Source: Rhodospirillales bacterium
GTDB lineage: Bacteria > Pseudomonadota > Alphaproteobacteria > UBA828
DNA length: 9,474 bases
NCBI GenBank assembly: GCA_026712885.1
Contig: JAPOPO010000615.1
Coordinates: 1 to 9,474, forward strand
Reading direction: 5' to 3'
Both the position numbers and the translations under genes were made by a program. The notes below the pieces were generated by a model. That model was given only the letters and a program-made list of their open reading frames with translations, made no database searches and was not told where the DNA came from. This document shows, piece by piece, positions 1-7,780 of this stretch. The first letter of the stretch is position 1. The number at the start of each line of letters is the position of its first letter.

Positions 1-1
1 G

Positions 2-490
2 CTGGAGCGCGGCATCATCTGCAACAACGGGCCGAGCTGGAGCCCCGACAACAAGACCTTCTATCACACCGATTCCTACATGCAGGAGATCTACGCCTAC
101 GACTACGACATCGAGACCGGCGCGATCTCCAACAAGCGGGTGTTCGCCAACACCCACGACGAGCCCGGCATTCCTGACGGCTCGACCATCGATGCCGAGG
201 GATATCTCTGGAACGCGCAGATCGTCTCCGGCCAGCTCGTGCGCTACGCGCCAGACGGCACCGTGGACCGCCGCGTGCCGGTGCCGACCAAGACCATCAC
301 CAGCATCATGTTCGGCGGCGACAACCTCGACGTGGCCTATCTAACCTCGATGGGCCGCACGGACTTTCTCGGCCCCGAGGCCCAGAAAATCTTCGGCGAG
401 GCCTCGAAGCCGCAACCCCACGGCGGTGGCATCCTCGCGGTCTCCGGCCTCGGCGTGCAGGGCCTGCCCGAGCCCCGCTTCGGCGGCTGA
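2..490 (+). CDS. SMP-30/gluconolactonase/regucalcin-like sugar lactonase, 3' part
   Basis: This is the C-terminal 162 codons of a six-bladed beta-propeller lactonase of the SMP-30 family. The family uses a divalent metal to hydrolyse sugar lactones such as gluconolactone to the aldonic acid. The frame is open to the left edge, so the true start lies outside the window and the internal ATG at 80 is not the start. From memory of human regucalcin, the NG followed by WSPD at 26-43 matches the segment carrying metal ligand Asn154. The IPDG motif, with its Asp at 176-178, matches ligand Asp204, followed by the conserved ID-EG-LW pattern. The C-terminal GGGILAVSGLGVQGLPEP is close to the regucalcin end, so the protein appears to finish normally at TGA 488-490. 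The N-terminal glutamate ligand is not in the window. The gene converges on the addA operon and is probably unrelated to it. The exact substrate cannot be told. Confidence 0.9.
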   Translation: MERGIICNNGPSWSPDNKTFYHTDSYMQEIYAYDYDIETGAISNKRVFANTHDEPGIPDGSTIDAEGYLWNAQIVSGQLVRYAPDGTVDRRVPVPTKTITSIMFGGDNLDVAYLTSMGRTDFLGPEAQKIFGEASKPQPHGGGILAVSGLGVQGLPEPRFGG

Positions 491-511
491 CTTTAGTCGC
501 CAGCCATAGGA

Positions 512-602
512 GCGCGCCCGTCTTCGACGCGCGCGCGACAGGCCGCGACTGCGGCCCGCCGCCTCTGCGGCGCCCTCGCGGAGGCGCCGGCTGGAGGCCG
601 GC
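512..602. terminator. Cluster of GC hairpins in the convergent spacer, candidate bidirectional terminator
   Basis: The 131-bp spacer between the lactonase stop (490) and the addA stop (622) contains several self-complementary segments in a row. At 512-536, GCGCGC pairs with GCGCGC around one C-C mismatch, and CGTC pairs with GACG over a TTC loop. At 541-556, GGCCGC and GCGGCC enclose a GACT loop. At 569-588 there is an eight-pair stem with one bulge and a GCG loop. At 586-602, GCCGGC repeats around a five-base loop; this stem shares three bases with the previous one, so the two compete. None is followed by a T tract on either strand, so they are not canonical intrinsic terminators. The position between two converging genes still makes a role in transcript ending or 3'-end protection likely. 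Role inferred; pairings read by eye. Confidence 0.4.
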
Positions 603-621
603 TGCCGTGAGCGACAAGACG

Positions 622-3600
622 CTATAGCCAGATCAGGCGGGGGGCGTCGACGAAGAGCAGGCCGCAGGTAATGGTGCGATCCGGGAATATGGCGGCAAGC
701 GCCGCGCGATAGCTCTCCATCTGGGCAACGTAGGCCTCGGGCACGGACTCGTCCTCAGTCGGAGCGAGCCCAGTCTTGTAGTCGAGCGCGATCACCTCCC
801 GCTCGCCTACGAGTAGCCGGTCGATCTGGCCCGAGATCACCTGCTTGCCCACGACCGCGCTGATCGGCGCCTCAGCCAGGGCATCGGCCGCGAAGAGTGA
901 GGAGAACGTCGGGTCGGCCACCAGCGCGATCATGGCCTCGGCCAGCGCCTCCCGCTCGCTCCGGTCGAGATCGTACCGTTCGAGCAAGCGGCGGGCAGCG
1001 GCAGGTCGCTCCGCAGGTGCCAGCACAGGCAGATGCTCCAGCAGCTTGTGTGCGGCGATGCCGCGCAAGCGGGCGCTCTGACCAGCGACGTCGATAGGCG
1101 AGCGGGGCGCAGGTTCCGGGAGTGCGCGCGAGGGCGCGAGCGGGCGCGGTGCGGGCGGCTCTTCGGCCGGCGGCACGCGCAGCTCCGGCGGCAAGGGCGC
1201 GGGAGCGTCGGCCTCTGGCACGGGCTCGGCCCGCGGTGCGAGCGGCGCGGTCTGCGGCTCGGCGTAGACGAGCCCTGTGCCCTCCGGCGCTCCGCCCTCC
1301 GGCATCAGCAAAGGCTCGACTCCTTTCAGGCTCTCCAGTCCCGAGCGCACCAGTGCGTACCAGCAATCCTCGGGCGGCGTGTCCCGGCCTTGCCAGCCGC
1401 AGATGTAGAGCCGGTCCTCGGCCCGGGTCATCGCGACATAGAGGAGCCGGCGGTATTCCTCCTCCTGCGCGGCCCGGGCTTGGGCGCGGGCTTCGCGGGT
1501 GAGTGGGTCCTCCCGGCTCGCGCGGCCCGGCCACAGCAGGCCCTCGACCGCGCCGATGCCGCCGTCCGGCTGCTCCTCCTCCAGCCAGACCAGCGGGTCC
1601 CTGGCGTGGGGCTTGCGCATGGTGTCCGGCAGAAAGACCACCGGCGCCTCCAGCCCCTTGGCACCATGCACGGTCATGATCCGCACTTCGTCCCGGCCCT
1701 GCTCGAAGTCCCTCTTGATCTCCGCGCGCCCGTCCTGGACCCAGTGCAGGAAACCCTGGAGTGAGGGCGGGTGCGAGCGGCCATAGGCGAGCGCGAGCGC
1801 CAGGAACTCCTCGATGGCGTCTCCCGATTCCGGGCCGAGGCGGCCGAGCAGCGCGGCGCGCCCGCCGCGTGCGGCCAGCACCTCACCATAGAACTCGAAG
1901 GGCGCCATCCAGTCTGCGGCACCGCGAAAGGCGACGAGCGCCTCGTGCGCCTCGGCGAACGCGGGGCACTCGTCACGACGCCGGGCAAGCGTCGCCCACA
2001 GGCTGGTGTTGCCTCGATTGTATGCAAGCGCGAACAGCGCCTCCTCGTCCAGCCCGATCAGCGGGCTCTTGAGCACCGTGGCCAGCGTCAGGTTATCGTC
2101 CGGCAGCAGGCAGAACTCGCCGAGTGCGATCAGGTCCATGACTGCGAGCTGTTCGGTCAGCACCAAGCGGTCGATCCCCGCTACCGGCACGCCGCACGCC
2201 TTGAATGCCCGCAGCAGATGATCGACGAAGGGCCCGCGTCGGCGCACCAGCACCAGCACGTCGCCGGGTCGGATCGGTCGGCCGTGCGCCTCGAGCCAGC
2301 CGTCGCTGCCTTCCGCTATCGGCTCTTGCGTCCATCCAGCCACACGGTCCGCGATGCGCGCGGCGAGGCGCGCGGCCGGATCGTCGGCTCCCTCGCGTTC
2401 CACTGGCGGCGCCCACGGCTCCAACGGCGCTGCTTCACCGGGCGCCAGCGGCGGCCACAGCTCAACCCGGCCGCCGGCGCCCGCGCGATGAACCTGATGG
2501 CGGATCGGCACCGCTTCTGCGGTCACGCCGTCGCGGGCCGCAGGCTGGGCGAACACCGCGTCGACTGCGGTGAGCACGGCTGCGGTCGAGCGGAAGGACT
2601 CGGCCAGGGGAAGCGACGACCACGGCCTCTTCGCGGCCTCCGCCTGGCCTCGAAAGCTGCGATGGGCGGCGGCAAGCGCGCGGGCATCGGCGCCCTGGAA
2701 GCTGAAGATCGACTGCTTCTCATCCCCCACGGCAAACAAGGTGCGCGGCGTGGCGCGGGCGCCGTCGCCAACGAAGAACTCCTCCGCCAGGGCCGTGATC
2801 ACGGCCCACTGCGTAGGACTGGTGTCCTGCGCCTCGTCGATCAGCAGGTGGTCGAGGCCGCCGTCGAGCTTGTAGAGCACCCAGGGTGCGATGCCTTCGA
2901 GCGCAAGCAGTCTGCGACTCATCGATATCTGATCGCCGTAGTCGAGCACGGCATGGCGCGCCTTTTCGGTTCCGTAGAAGCCAAGATGACGAGCCGCGAC
3001 CTCGATCAGGGCGGCGCTGCTCTCGGCCACGCGCGCCGCGTTCCAGCGCTCGACGCGCACGCCAATTCTCTCCTGCTCCAGGCCGAGAGCCTCCGCCGCA
3101 TCCGGGTGCGCAACGCCGAGTTTCTTCGTGATGAGACTCTGGAGCGGGCCGTCGTCTTGCCGGAAATAGGCGCGGCGGTAAGCGTCGAAGCCCGCGGTTC
3201 GTCCCTCATGGTCCGCGGCTAGCCACGTCGCGATCTTCTGCGCTCGCCTCTGGTCCGTCACGGTCCCGCCGGCGAGCACGCGCACGGCATGCGTCAACGC
3301 GGGCCGGTTGAACGCGCCTTCGGCAGACGCCTCGGCAACGACGCTTCCCGGCGTTGCTCCTTCGGGCACGCCGAGCCGCGCGCGCAGCGCTGCGATGGCG
3401 CCGGCGGTGCCGCCATGACGCGTCAACACAGCGGCGAAGCGGTCCCGCCCACCGCTCACGTCTGCCAGTAGGGCGCCGAAATCCTCCTCGCCGACCACCG
3501 CCGTCATGGTGGCGAGATGGGCCGCAAGCGCAGCGTCCACCTCGGGCCGGGCGGCGTGAAGCAGGCGTGCGCGGGCCGCGCCCAGCAGCGTGGTGCTCAT

Positions 3601-4053
3601 GCGCTCGTCGGCGATCTCGAAATTCGGCGCGACGCCCGCCTCCAGCGGAAAGCGCCGCAACAGCGACTGGCAAAAGGCGTGGATGGTCTGGATCTTCAGC
3701 CCGTCTGGCACGTCGAGCACGGCGGCGAAGAGGCGCCGCGCCCGGTCGCCCGTCGCGCGCGACGGCCGCGCACCGGTCAGTCCGCTCAGCGCTGCAGTCA
3801 GCGTCTCGTCGTCGGCGACGGTCCAGCGTGCGAGCTCCCGCGTGATCCGGAGCGCCATCTCGGCGGCGGCGGCGCGGGTGAAGGTGAGGCAGAGGATGCG
3901 CTCGGGCGCGGTGCCGCCCAGCAGCAGGCGCAGCACGCGGTCGGTCAGCACCTTGGTCTTGCCCGTGCCCGCCGAGGCCCCGACCCAGACCGAGGCCGCA
4001 GGGTCCGACGCCCTGTGCTGGGCCGGGGTCATCCCGGGCGCGTGCGCGGCCAT
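622..4053 (-). CDS. addA: AddA, double-strand break repair helicase-nuclease subunit (alphaproteobacterial type)
   Basis: AddA is the UvrD/Rep-type 3'-5' helicase and nuclease subunit of AddAB, the RecBCD counterpart that resects double-strand DNA ends for RecA. The 1143-residue protein carries the full SF1A motif set: Q motif Gln12, Walker A ASAGTGKT 26-33, motif Ia LTFTRAAAAEM 56-66, IQTIHAFC 121-128, Walker B LLIDEAQD 403-410, motif III around GDEKQSIFSFQGA 443-455, LAESFRST 483-490, motif V TVHGAKGLEAP 794-804 and motif VI YVAMTRAEDRL 872-882. A Pro/Ala-rich linker (about 931-987) leads to a RecB-family nuclease domain with His1002, Asp1078, the Asp1091-Tyr-Lys1093 pair and Gln1111/Tyr1115, so both activities look intact. 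The start is ATG 4053, overlapping the addB stop by one base (TGATG) and preceded by GGAG. The minus-strand open frame continues far upstream of 4053, but that part lies inside addB in another frame. Length is normal for the family. Confidence 0.96.
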   Translation of the reverse strand: MAAHAPGMTPAQHRASDPAASVWVGASAGTGKTKVLTDRVLRLLLGGTAPERILCLTFTRAAAAEMALRITRELARWTVADDETLTAALSGLTGARPSRATGDRARRLFAAVLDVPDGLKIQTIHAFCQSLLRRFPLEAGVAPNFEIADERMSTTLLGAARARLLHAARPEVDAALAAHLATMTAVVGEEDFGALLADVSGGRDRFAAVLTRHGGTAGAIAALRARLGVPEGATPGSVVAEASAEGAFNRPALTHAVRVLAGGTVTDQRRAQKIATWLAADHEGRTAGFDAYRRAYFRQDDGPLQSLITKKLGVAHPDAAEALGLEQERIGVRVERWNAARVAESSAALIEVAARHLGFYGTEKARHAVLDYGDQISMSRRLLALEGIAPWVLYKLDGGLDHLLIDEAQDTSPTQWAVITALAEEFFVGDGARATPRTLFAVGDEKQSIFSFQGADARALAAAHRSFRGQAEAAKRPWSSLPLAESFRSTAAVLTAVDAVFAQPAARDGVTAEAVPIRHQVHRAGAGGRVELWPPLAPGEAAPLEPWAPPVEREGADDPAARLAARIADRVAGWTQEPIAEGSDGWLEAHGRPIRPGDVLVLVRRRGPFVDHLLRAFKACGVPVAGIDRLVLTEQLAVMDLIALGEFCLLPDDNLTLATVLKSPLIGLDEEALFALAYNRGNTSLWATLARRRDECPAFAEAHEALVAFRGAADWMAPFEFYGEVLAARGGRAALLGRLGPESGDAIEEFLALALAYGRSHPPSLQGFLHWVQDGRAEIKRDFEQGRDEVRIMTVHGAKGLEAPVVFLPDTMRKPHARDPLVWLEEEQPDGGIGAVEGLLWPGRASREDPLTREARAQARAAQEEEYRRLLYVAMTRAEDRLYICGWQGRDTPPEDCWYALVRSGLESLKGVEPLLMPEGGAPEGTGLVYAEPQTAPLAPRAEPVPEADAPAPLPPELRVPPAEEPPAPRPLAPSRALPEPAPRSPIDVAGQSARLRGIAAHKLLEHLPVLAPAERPAAARRLLERYDLDRSEREALAEAMIALVADPTFSSLFAADALAEAPISAVVGKQVISGQIDRLLVGEREVIALDYKTGLAPTEDESVPEAYVAQMESYRAALAAIFPDRTITCGLLFVDAPRLIWL

Positions 4054-7040
4054 CAGTTGTCTCCGCCGGGCACCGACCATTCCTTGTGCCGGGCGAGGTG
4101 GGCGTAATCGTTCCAGCGCGGCGCGAGTGCCGGACGGGGCACCGGGTGATAGGGGGTCGCCGGATCGTCGAAGCGTTCGACCAGCGCCCTCAGGCCGGCG
4201 GCAGCCTCCCGCGCCAGCGCGCCGGCATCGTTGTCGATCTGAATGATCTCGCCGGCGGTCTCGGCACCGCTCAGCCTCCAGTAGGCAAGCGCCGCGACCT
4301 CGGCTGTGTTGACGCCCTGGAAGCCGCCCGCGCCCGCGATCGCCGCCTCCAACGAGAGCTGTGGACTGCGCCCGTCCTTCACGTGGCGCTTCGCCGGAAC
4401 ACCGCCGGTCTTGTAGTCGATGATCTCCAGCGCGCCTGCTTCGGTGCGGTCGATCCGATCCGCCTTCGCCGTGAGGCGGAAAGAGCCTGCCGGCGCTTCC
4501 AGGTCGAGGGTGCCCTCTACCTCGGTCGCAAGCGGCAGGAAGCCGGGTCGTCGATCCCGCTCGGTGTCGAGAATCCAGCGAGCGATCCGTTCGAAACGGG
4601 GCCACCAGAAGGCGAGCACGCCGGGGCGGGTACCGGCTTCGTCGAAGGCTGCGCGGCCAAGCGCCAGCAAGCGCGCTTCGGCATCCGGGGGAAGCGCGTC
4701 CGGGTTCTCGCGCACGAAGGCGTCCAGAATCCGGTGGATGATGCTGCCACGCTCCGCCGCGCTCGGATCCGCGTCGACGGGATCGAGCGGCCGGAGGCGA
4801 AGAATCTCCCGCGCATAGATGGCATAGGGATCGGCGATCCAGGTCTCGATCCTGGTGACTGAGAGCTGCCTGGGCCGCACGGCAACCGGCGGCGTCGGTG
4901 CCGGCGCGGGCCGGGGTCCGGGCGGTTCCGCGGGCCGGTCCAGAGCCGCCCACCAGGCGAGCAGAGCGGGTTCCATGGTGCGCAGCGCGGCCGAACGCTC
5001 GGACCCAATCGCCAGCACGGCTTCGAGGCGCTGGAGCCAGCGCGCGGGGATGGTCGGCGTGCCTTCGATGCGCCGCGCCCGCGTCAGATAAACCTCCCGC
5101 GCGCCGCAGCATTGGACGAAGTCGTGGGCCGAGAGCCCGATGCGAAGCTCCGGTGGCGGCAGGCCAAAGTCCGCGCGCATGGGGCGGCTCATCCAGGGAT
5201 CGCCCGCAGCCGCCGGCGGCCAGACCCCCTCGTTCAGCCCACCCAGGATCATGCAATCCGCGTGCTGCAGGCGGGCCTCCAGCGGCCCCCAAATCTGCAG
5301 GCGCGGGTGGCGGCCGTAGGGCGGTCGGACCACATGGTCCTCCATCAACGCGTCCAGCAGCGCCGGATAGTGGGCGGGCGCCACCGGCGGCAGCGACGGC
5401 GCGGCCTCCAACAATCCCGAGACGAGCCGTGTCGCCTGAACGCCAGCCTCCCCCGACCAGAGCCGCGCGGCCCCGGTCTCGTCATCTGTGGTCGCAAGCC
5501 ATTCCGCAAATGCGGCGTGGGCCTGCAAGAGTTCCCGCAGGTCGGCCTCGGGCTGCGCCATGAGTGCGGCGAACGGTGCGGCGACGGCTTCCAGACCTTC
5601 CAGCCAGGAGCAGAGGGCGGCGTCACTCTCTTTCAGCGCTGCCCGCAGGCCGCCGAAACCGGGCGCTGGCCTCGGGCCGCGCAGAACCGCCCTTTCCATG
5701 GCCCGCACGGAACGGCGGAACGTGGCAGGCGTTTGGCCGCCAGCCGCGAGTGGATGTTTTAGTGCGGCCAGCAGCGGGACTGGCGCGGCCTGCTCGGCAA
5801 TCATGCGTGCAGTGAGCCGCAGAAAGGCGCCGGGCGGCGTCTCCCCCAACGGCTCTCCGGCGGAATCGTCCACGTCGATCCGCCAGCGCCTGAGCTCCGC
5901 CGCGACCCGGCGGGCCAGGGCGCGGTCGGCCGTGACCAGCGCGGCGGTGCGTCCGGGGGTTTCCAGCGCGCGCCGCATGACGATGGCGATAACCCCCGCC
6001 TCCTCCTGCGGGCTCGCGCAGTCGATCCGGTGGAAGTCGCGGAGCGCTGCGGACTCGGGCGCCGGCAGCGCGCGCCAGGCGGTAATGGTTTCCGCCGGGC
6101 GCATGGCGTCGGCGATCAGCCGTGCACGCGTGTGGGCAAAGCCCTCACGGTCGGCACCGTCGTCCATCGGCCACGGCGCCACGGCCCCGCGCTCCACGCC
6201 GATACGGGCGAGCAGCCCCTTCAGCGCATACTGCGGGTGCGTGGGGCCGATGGCCTCCCAGGTCTCGTCGTCGGCCAGCGTATCGAGGCCCGGCAGGACG
6301 ACGGCACCTTGGGGCATGCGCGCGATGACGGCGAGCAGGTCTCGCGTGGCCGGCACGCTCCCGGTGGAGCCGGCCGCAATCACCGGATGCGCCGGCGGAG
6401 TCGCTGCCCACCGTTCGGCCAGCGCTTCCAGCAGCGCATTGCGGCGCGCGGCCGGGTCCATCAGACCCTTCTCCGTTAAGTGTTTGGGCCACGTGTCCAT
6501 GATGATCGCGAGGAAACTCAGCACCTGTTGCCAGTGCGTCGCGTATTCCTCCGGTGCGAGATCGGCGAGTCCTTGCGGGTCGCGCCGGGCGATCTGGATT
6601 TCGTCGAGCAGGTCGGCAAGCGCGCGTGCGAGCCGCGCGGCTTGATCCACCGCGCCAGCGCCGATCAGCGCCGCGCCGCCCGGCGTCTCACCCAGCCTCT
6701 GGATCAGGCGCGTGAGCAGCAGTTGGCGTTCCAGCGGCGAGACCGCGTCGGGCAGCGTCTCATCCTCTTCGTCGCCGAGGCTCGGCTCGTCCTCGTCGAT
6801 GTCGCCGAGCGGCCGGATGCGCGGCGGCAGCAGGGCCTGCCCCGGCGCAGCTCGCAGGAAAGCGAGGCCGATTGCCCGGCAGGCGCGTCGCGTCGGCAGC
6901 AGGATGGTGAGCCGGCTCAGCGCCAGTGGGTCTCCGGGGTCGAGCGGCACTGCCCGGCCCGACAGGATGCCGCCTGCAAGCGCGTCGACGAAGGGCGCGT
7001 AGGGCGGCACCGTGTAGAGGGTGGGCGCGCTTCCGCTCAT
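4053..7040 (-). CDS. addB: AddB, double-strand break repair nuclease/scaffold subunit (alphaproteobacterial type)
   Basis: AddB partners AddA. It has an inactivated helicase fold and a RecB-type nuclease that cleaves the other strand. The 995-residue protein opens with the alphaproteobacterial pattern: LTILLPTRRACRAI 44-57, then RIRPLGDIDEDE 74-85 followed by more acidic residues. There is no Walker A in the N-terminal region, unlike Bacillus AddB. Mid-protein ILGGLNEGVWPP 598-609 and LSVTRIETWIADPYAIYARE 726-745 are family signatures. The nuclease domain shows His769 in GSIIHRIL, Asp861 in AKADRID, Asp875-Tyr-Lys877 in IIDYKTG and Gln894 in QLSLEAA, so cleavage should be retained. No cysteine occurs after residue 645, so the four-cysteine iron-sulfur staple known from Bacillus AddB is absent. 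Start ATG 7040 overlaps the upstream stop by four bases (ATGA) and has a GGAGAG site; the stop overlaps addA by one base. Confidence 0.95.
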   Translation of the reverse strand: MSGSAPTLYTVPPYAPFVDALAGGILSGRAVPLDPGDPLALSRLTILLPTRRACRAIGLAFLRAAPGQALLPPRIRPLGDIDEDEPSLGDEEDETLPDAVSPLERQLLLTRLIQRLGETPGGAALIGAGAVDQAARLARALADLLDEIQIARRDPQGLADLAPEEYATHWQQVLSFLAIIMDTWPKHLTEKGLMDPAARRNALLEALAERWAATPPAHPVIAAGSTGSVPATRDLLAVIARMPQGAVVLPGLDTLADDETWEAIGPTHPQYALKGLLARIGVERGAVAPWPMDDGADREGFAHTRARLIADAMRPAETITAWRALPAPESAALRDFHRIDCASPQEEAGVIAIVMRRALETPGRTAALVTADRALARRVAAELRRWRIDVDDSAGEPLGETPPGAFLRLTARMIAEQAAPVPLLAALKHPLAAGGQTPATFRRSVRAMERAVLRGPRPAPGFGGLRAALKESDAALCSWLEGLEAVAAPFAALMAQPEADLRELLQAHAAFAEWLATTDDETGAARLWSGEAGVQATRLVSGLLEAAPSLPPVAPAHYPALLDALMEDHVVRPPYGRHPRLQIWGPLEARLQHADCMILGGLNEGVWPPAAAGDPWMSRPMRADFGLPPPELRIGLSAHDFVQCCGAREVYLTRARRIEGTPTIPARWLQRLEAVLAIGSERSAALRTMEPALLAWWAALDRPAEPPGPRPAPAPTPPVAVRPRQLSVTRIETWIADPYAIYAREILRLRPLDPVDADPSAAERGSIIHRILDAFVRENPDALPPDAEARLLALGRAAFDEAGTRPGVLAFWWPRFERIARWILDTERDRRPGFLPLATEVEGTLDLEAPAGSFRLTAKADRIDRTEAGALEIIDYKTGGVPAKRHVKDGRSPQLSLEAAIAGAGGFQGVNTAEVAALAYWRLSGAETAGEIIQIDNDAGALAREAAAGLRALVERFDDPATPYHPVPRPALAPRWNDYAHLARHKEWSVPGGDN
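4061..4064 (-). promoter_or_regulatory. Shine-Dalgarno site of addA inside addB
   Basis: GGAG on the minus strand sits seven bases before ATG 4053, within the last codons of addB. It favours this start over the much longer upstream open frame and over the second Met at codon 8. Together with the TGATG overlap it indicates translational coupling of addA to addB. Confidence 0.6.
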
Positions 7041-7780
7041 CCACTCTCTCCGCTTTGTCCCGCGGCGAGGTAGCGCTCGGCGGCTTCGAGTCCGTCCGGC
7101 GAACCGACGTGGAGCATGTGGCCGCGATGCTCCAGCCCGAACAGGCGGCCCGCGAGGAGCGCCTCGTCGTAGTGGCGGTTGAGCGAGTAGGCGCCGGCGG
7201 GCGCATCCACAAAGAGACGGGGGTGCAGGACTTGCGAGCCGGTGAAGACGAAGGGGGCGGCCTGCGCCCTGCCGCGCCGGCTGAGCCGCCCGTCCTCATG
7301 GAGGAAGAAGTCGCCCGCGCCGTCGTAGCCCAGCGTGCGGGGCAGGGGGCAGACGAGAAGGAGCGCGTCCATCGCCTCACCGTCCCAGGCCGCGGCCAGG
7401 CGCGATAGTGCCAGCGTACCGGCCTCCGCCAGGACGACGTCGCTGTTCACGACATAGAACGCGTCGTCGCCAAGCCATGGGAGCGCGCGGCGGACGCCGC
7501 CGCCAGTCTCCAGCCGCTCTTCTTCGCGCGAGATGCGAATGCCGGGCGCGTCGGGCCGGACCCTATACGTGGCGAGAAAGCTCTCGATCTGCGCCGCCAG
7601 GTGGTGGGTGTTGACGACGATGCCGGTCACGCCGGCCCGCTCCAGTCTCTCCAGTGCGCGGGCGATGAGGGGCTTGCCGGCGACCCGAACGAGTGGCTTC
7701 GGAATCGTCTCGCTCACGGAGCGCATGCGCGTGCCGAGGCCCGCCGCCAAAACCATCCCGTGCGTGGGCCGGGCGCTCAC
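7037..7780 (-). CDS. murU: MurU-like nucleotidyltransferase (probable MurNAc-1-phosphate uridylyltransferase)
   Basis: This is a 247-residue sugar-1-phosphate nucleotidyltransferase (NTP_transferase fold). Beside an AmgK-like kinase it most likely makes UDP-MurNAc from MurNAc alpha-1-phosphate and UTP, the second step of the cytoplasmic peptidoglycan-recycling shortcut described in Pseudomonas. Visible motifs are the nucleotide-binding LAAGLGTRM 11-19, PKPL with Lys28, VVNTHHLAAQI 55-65, ERLETGGGVRRAL 88-100, the metal-site NSD with Asp114, FTGSQVLHPRLF 179-190 and the closing HVGSPDGL 224-231. Many relatives have Asp where His224 stands in that last motif; I believe some alphaproteobacterial members carry His but cannot check. 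GTG 7780 is chosen because it forms a GTGA overlap with the upstream stop and has GGGAGG nine bases before it. The in-frame ATG at 7756 would begin immediately before the VLAAG motif. A mannose- or glucose-1-phosphate substrate is the alternative. Confidence 0.82.
   Translation of the reverse strand: MSARPTHGMVLAAGLGTRMRSVSETIPKPLVRVAGKPLIARALERLERAGVTGIVVNTHHLAAQIESFLATYRVRPDAPGIRISREEERLETGGGVRRALPWLGDDAFYVVNSDVVLAEAGTLALSRLAAAWDGEAMDALLLVCPLPRTLGYDGAGDFFLHEDGRLSRRGRAQAAPFVFTGSQVLHPRLFVDAPAGAYSLNRHYDEALLAGRLFGLEHRGHMLHVGSPDGLEAAERYLAAGQSGESG
7046..7051 (-). promoter_or_regulatory. Shine-Dalgarno site of addB
   Basis: GGAGAG on the minus strand lies five bases before ATG 7040, inside the 3' end of the nucleotidyltransferase gene. 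It fixes the addB start at the ATGA overlap and gives addB its own strong initiation site within the operon. Confidence 0.6.

Noticed and set aside
306..617. 103-codon minus-strand open frame across the lactonase end and spacer
   Set aside because: The translation is almost wholly Arg/Gly/Pro/Ala and half of it is the hairpin-rich spacer; the plus strand encodes the conserved SMP-30 C-terminus.
1771..3222. 483-codon open frame on the plus strand, antisense to addA
   Set aside because: The translation shows no domain and is low-complexity Arg/Ala/Gly/Gln; the opposite strand encodes AddA with its conserved motifs across the same stretch.
4054..5292. Upstream 413-codon extension of the addA open frame on the minus strand
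   Set aside because: It overlaps addB in a different frame, its translation is Arg/Ala/Gly-rich with no recognisable domain, and addA has a well-placed ATG with a Shine-Dalgarno site at 4053. It is a by-product of high GC.
5488..6645. 385-codon plus-strand open frame antisense to addB
   Set aside because: It is Ser/Ala/Arg-rich, has no family motif, and mirrors the codon pattern of addB; no ribosome-binding site or promoter supports it.
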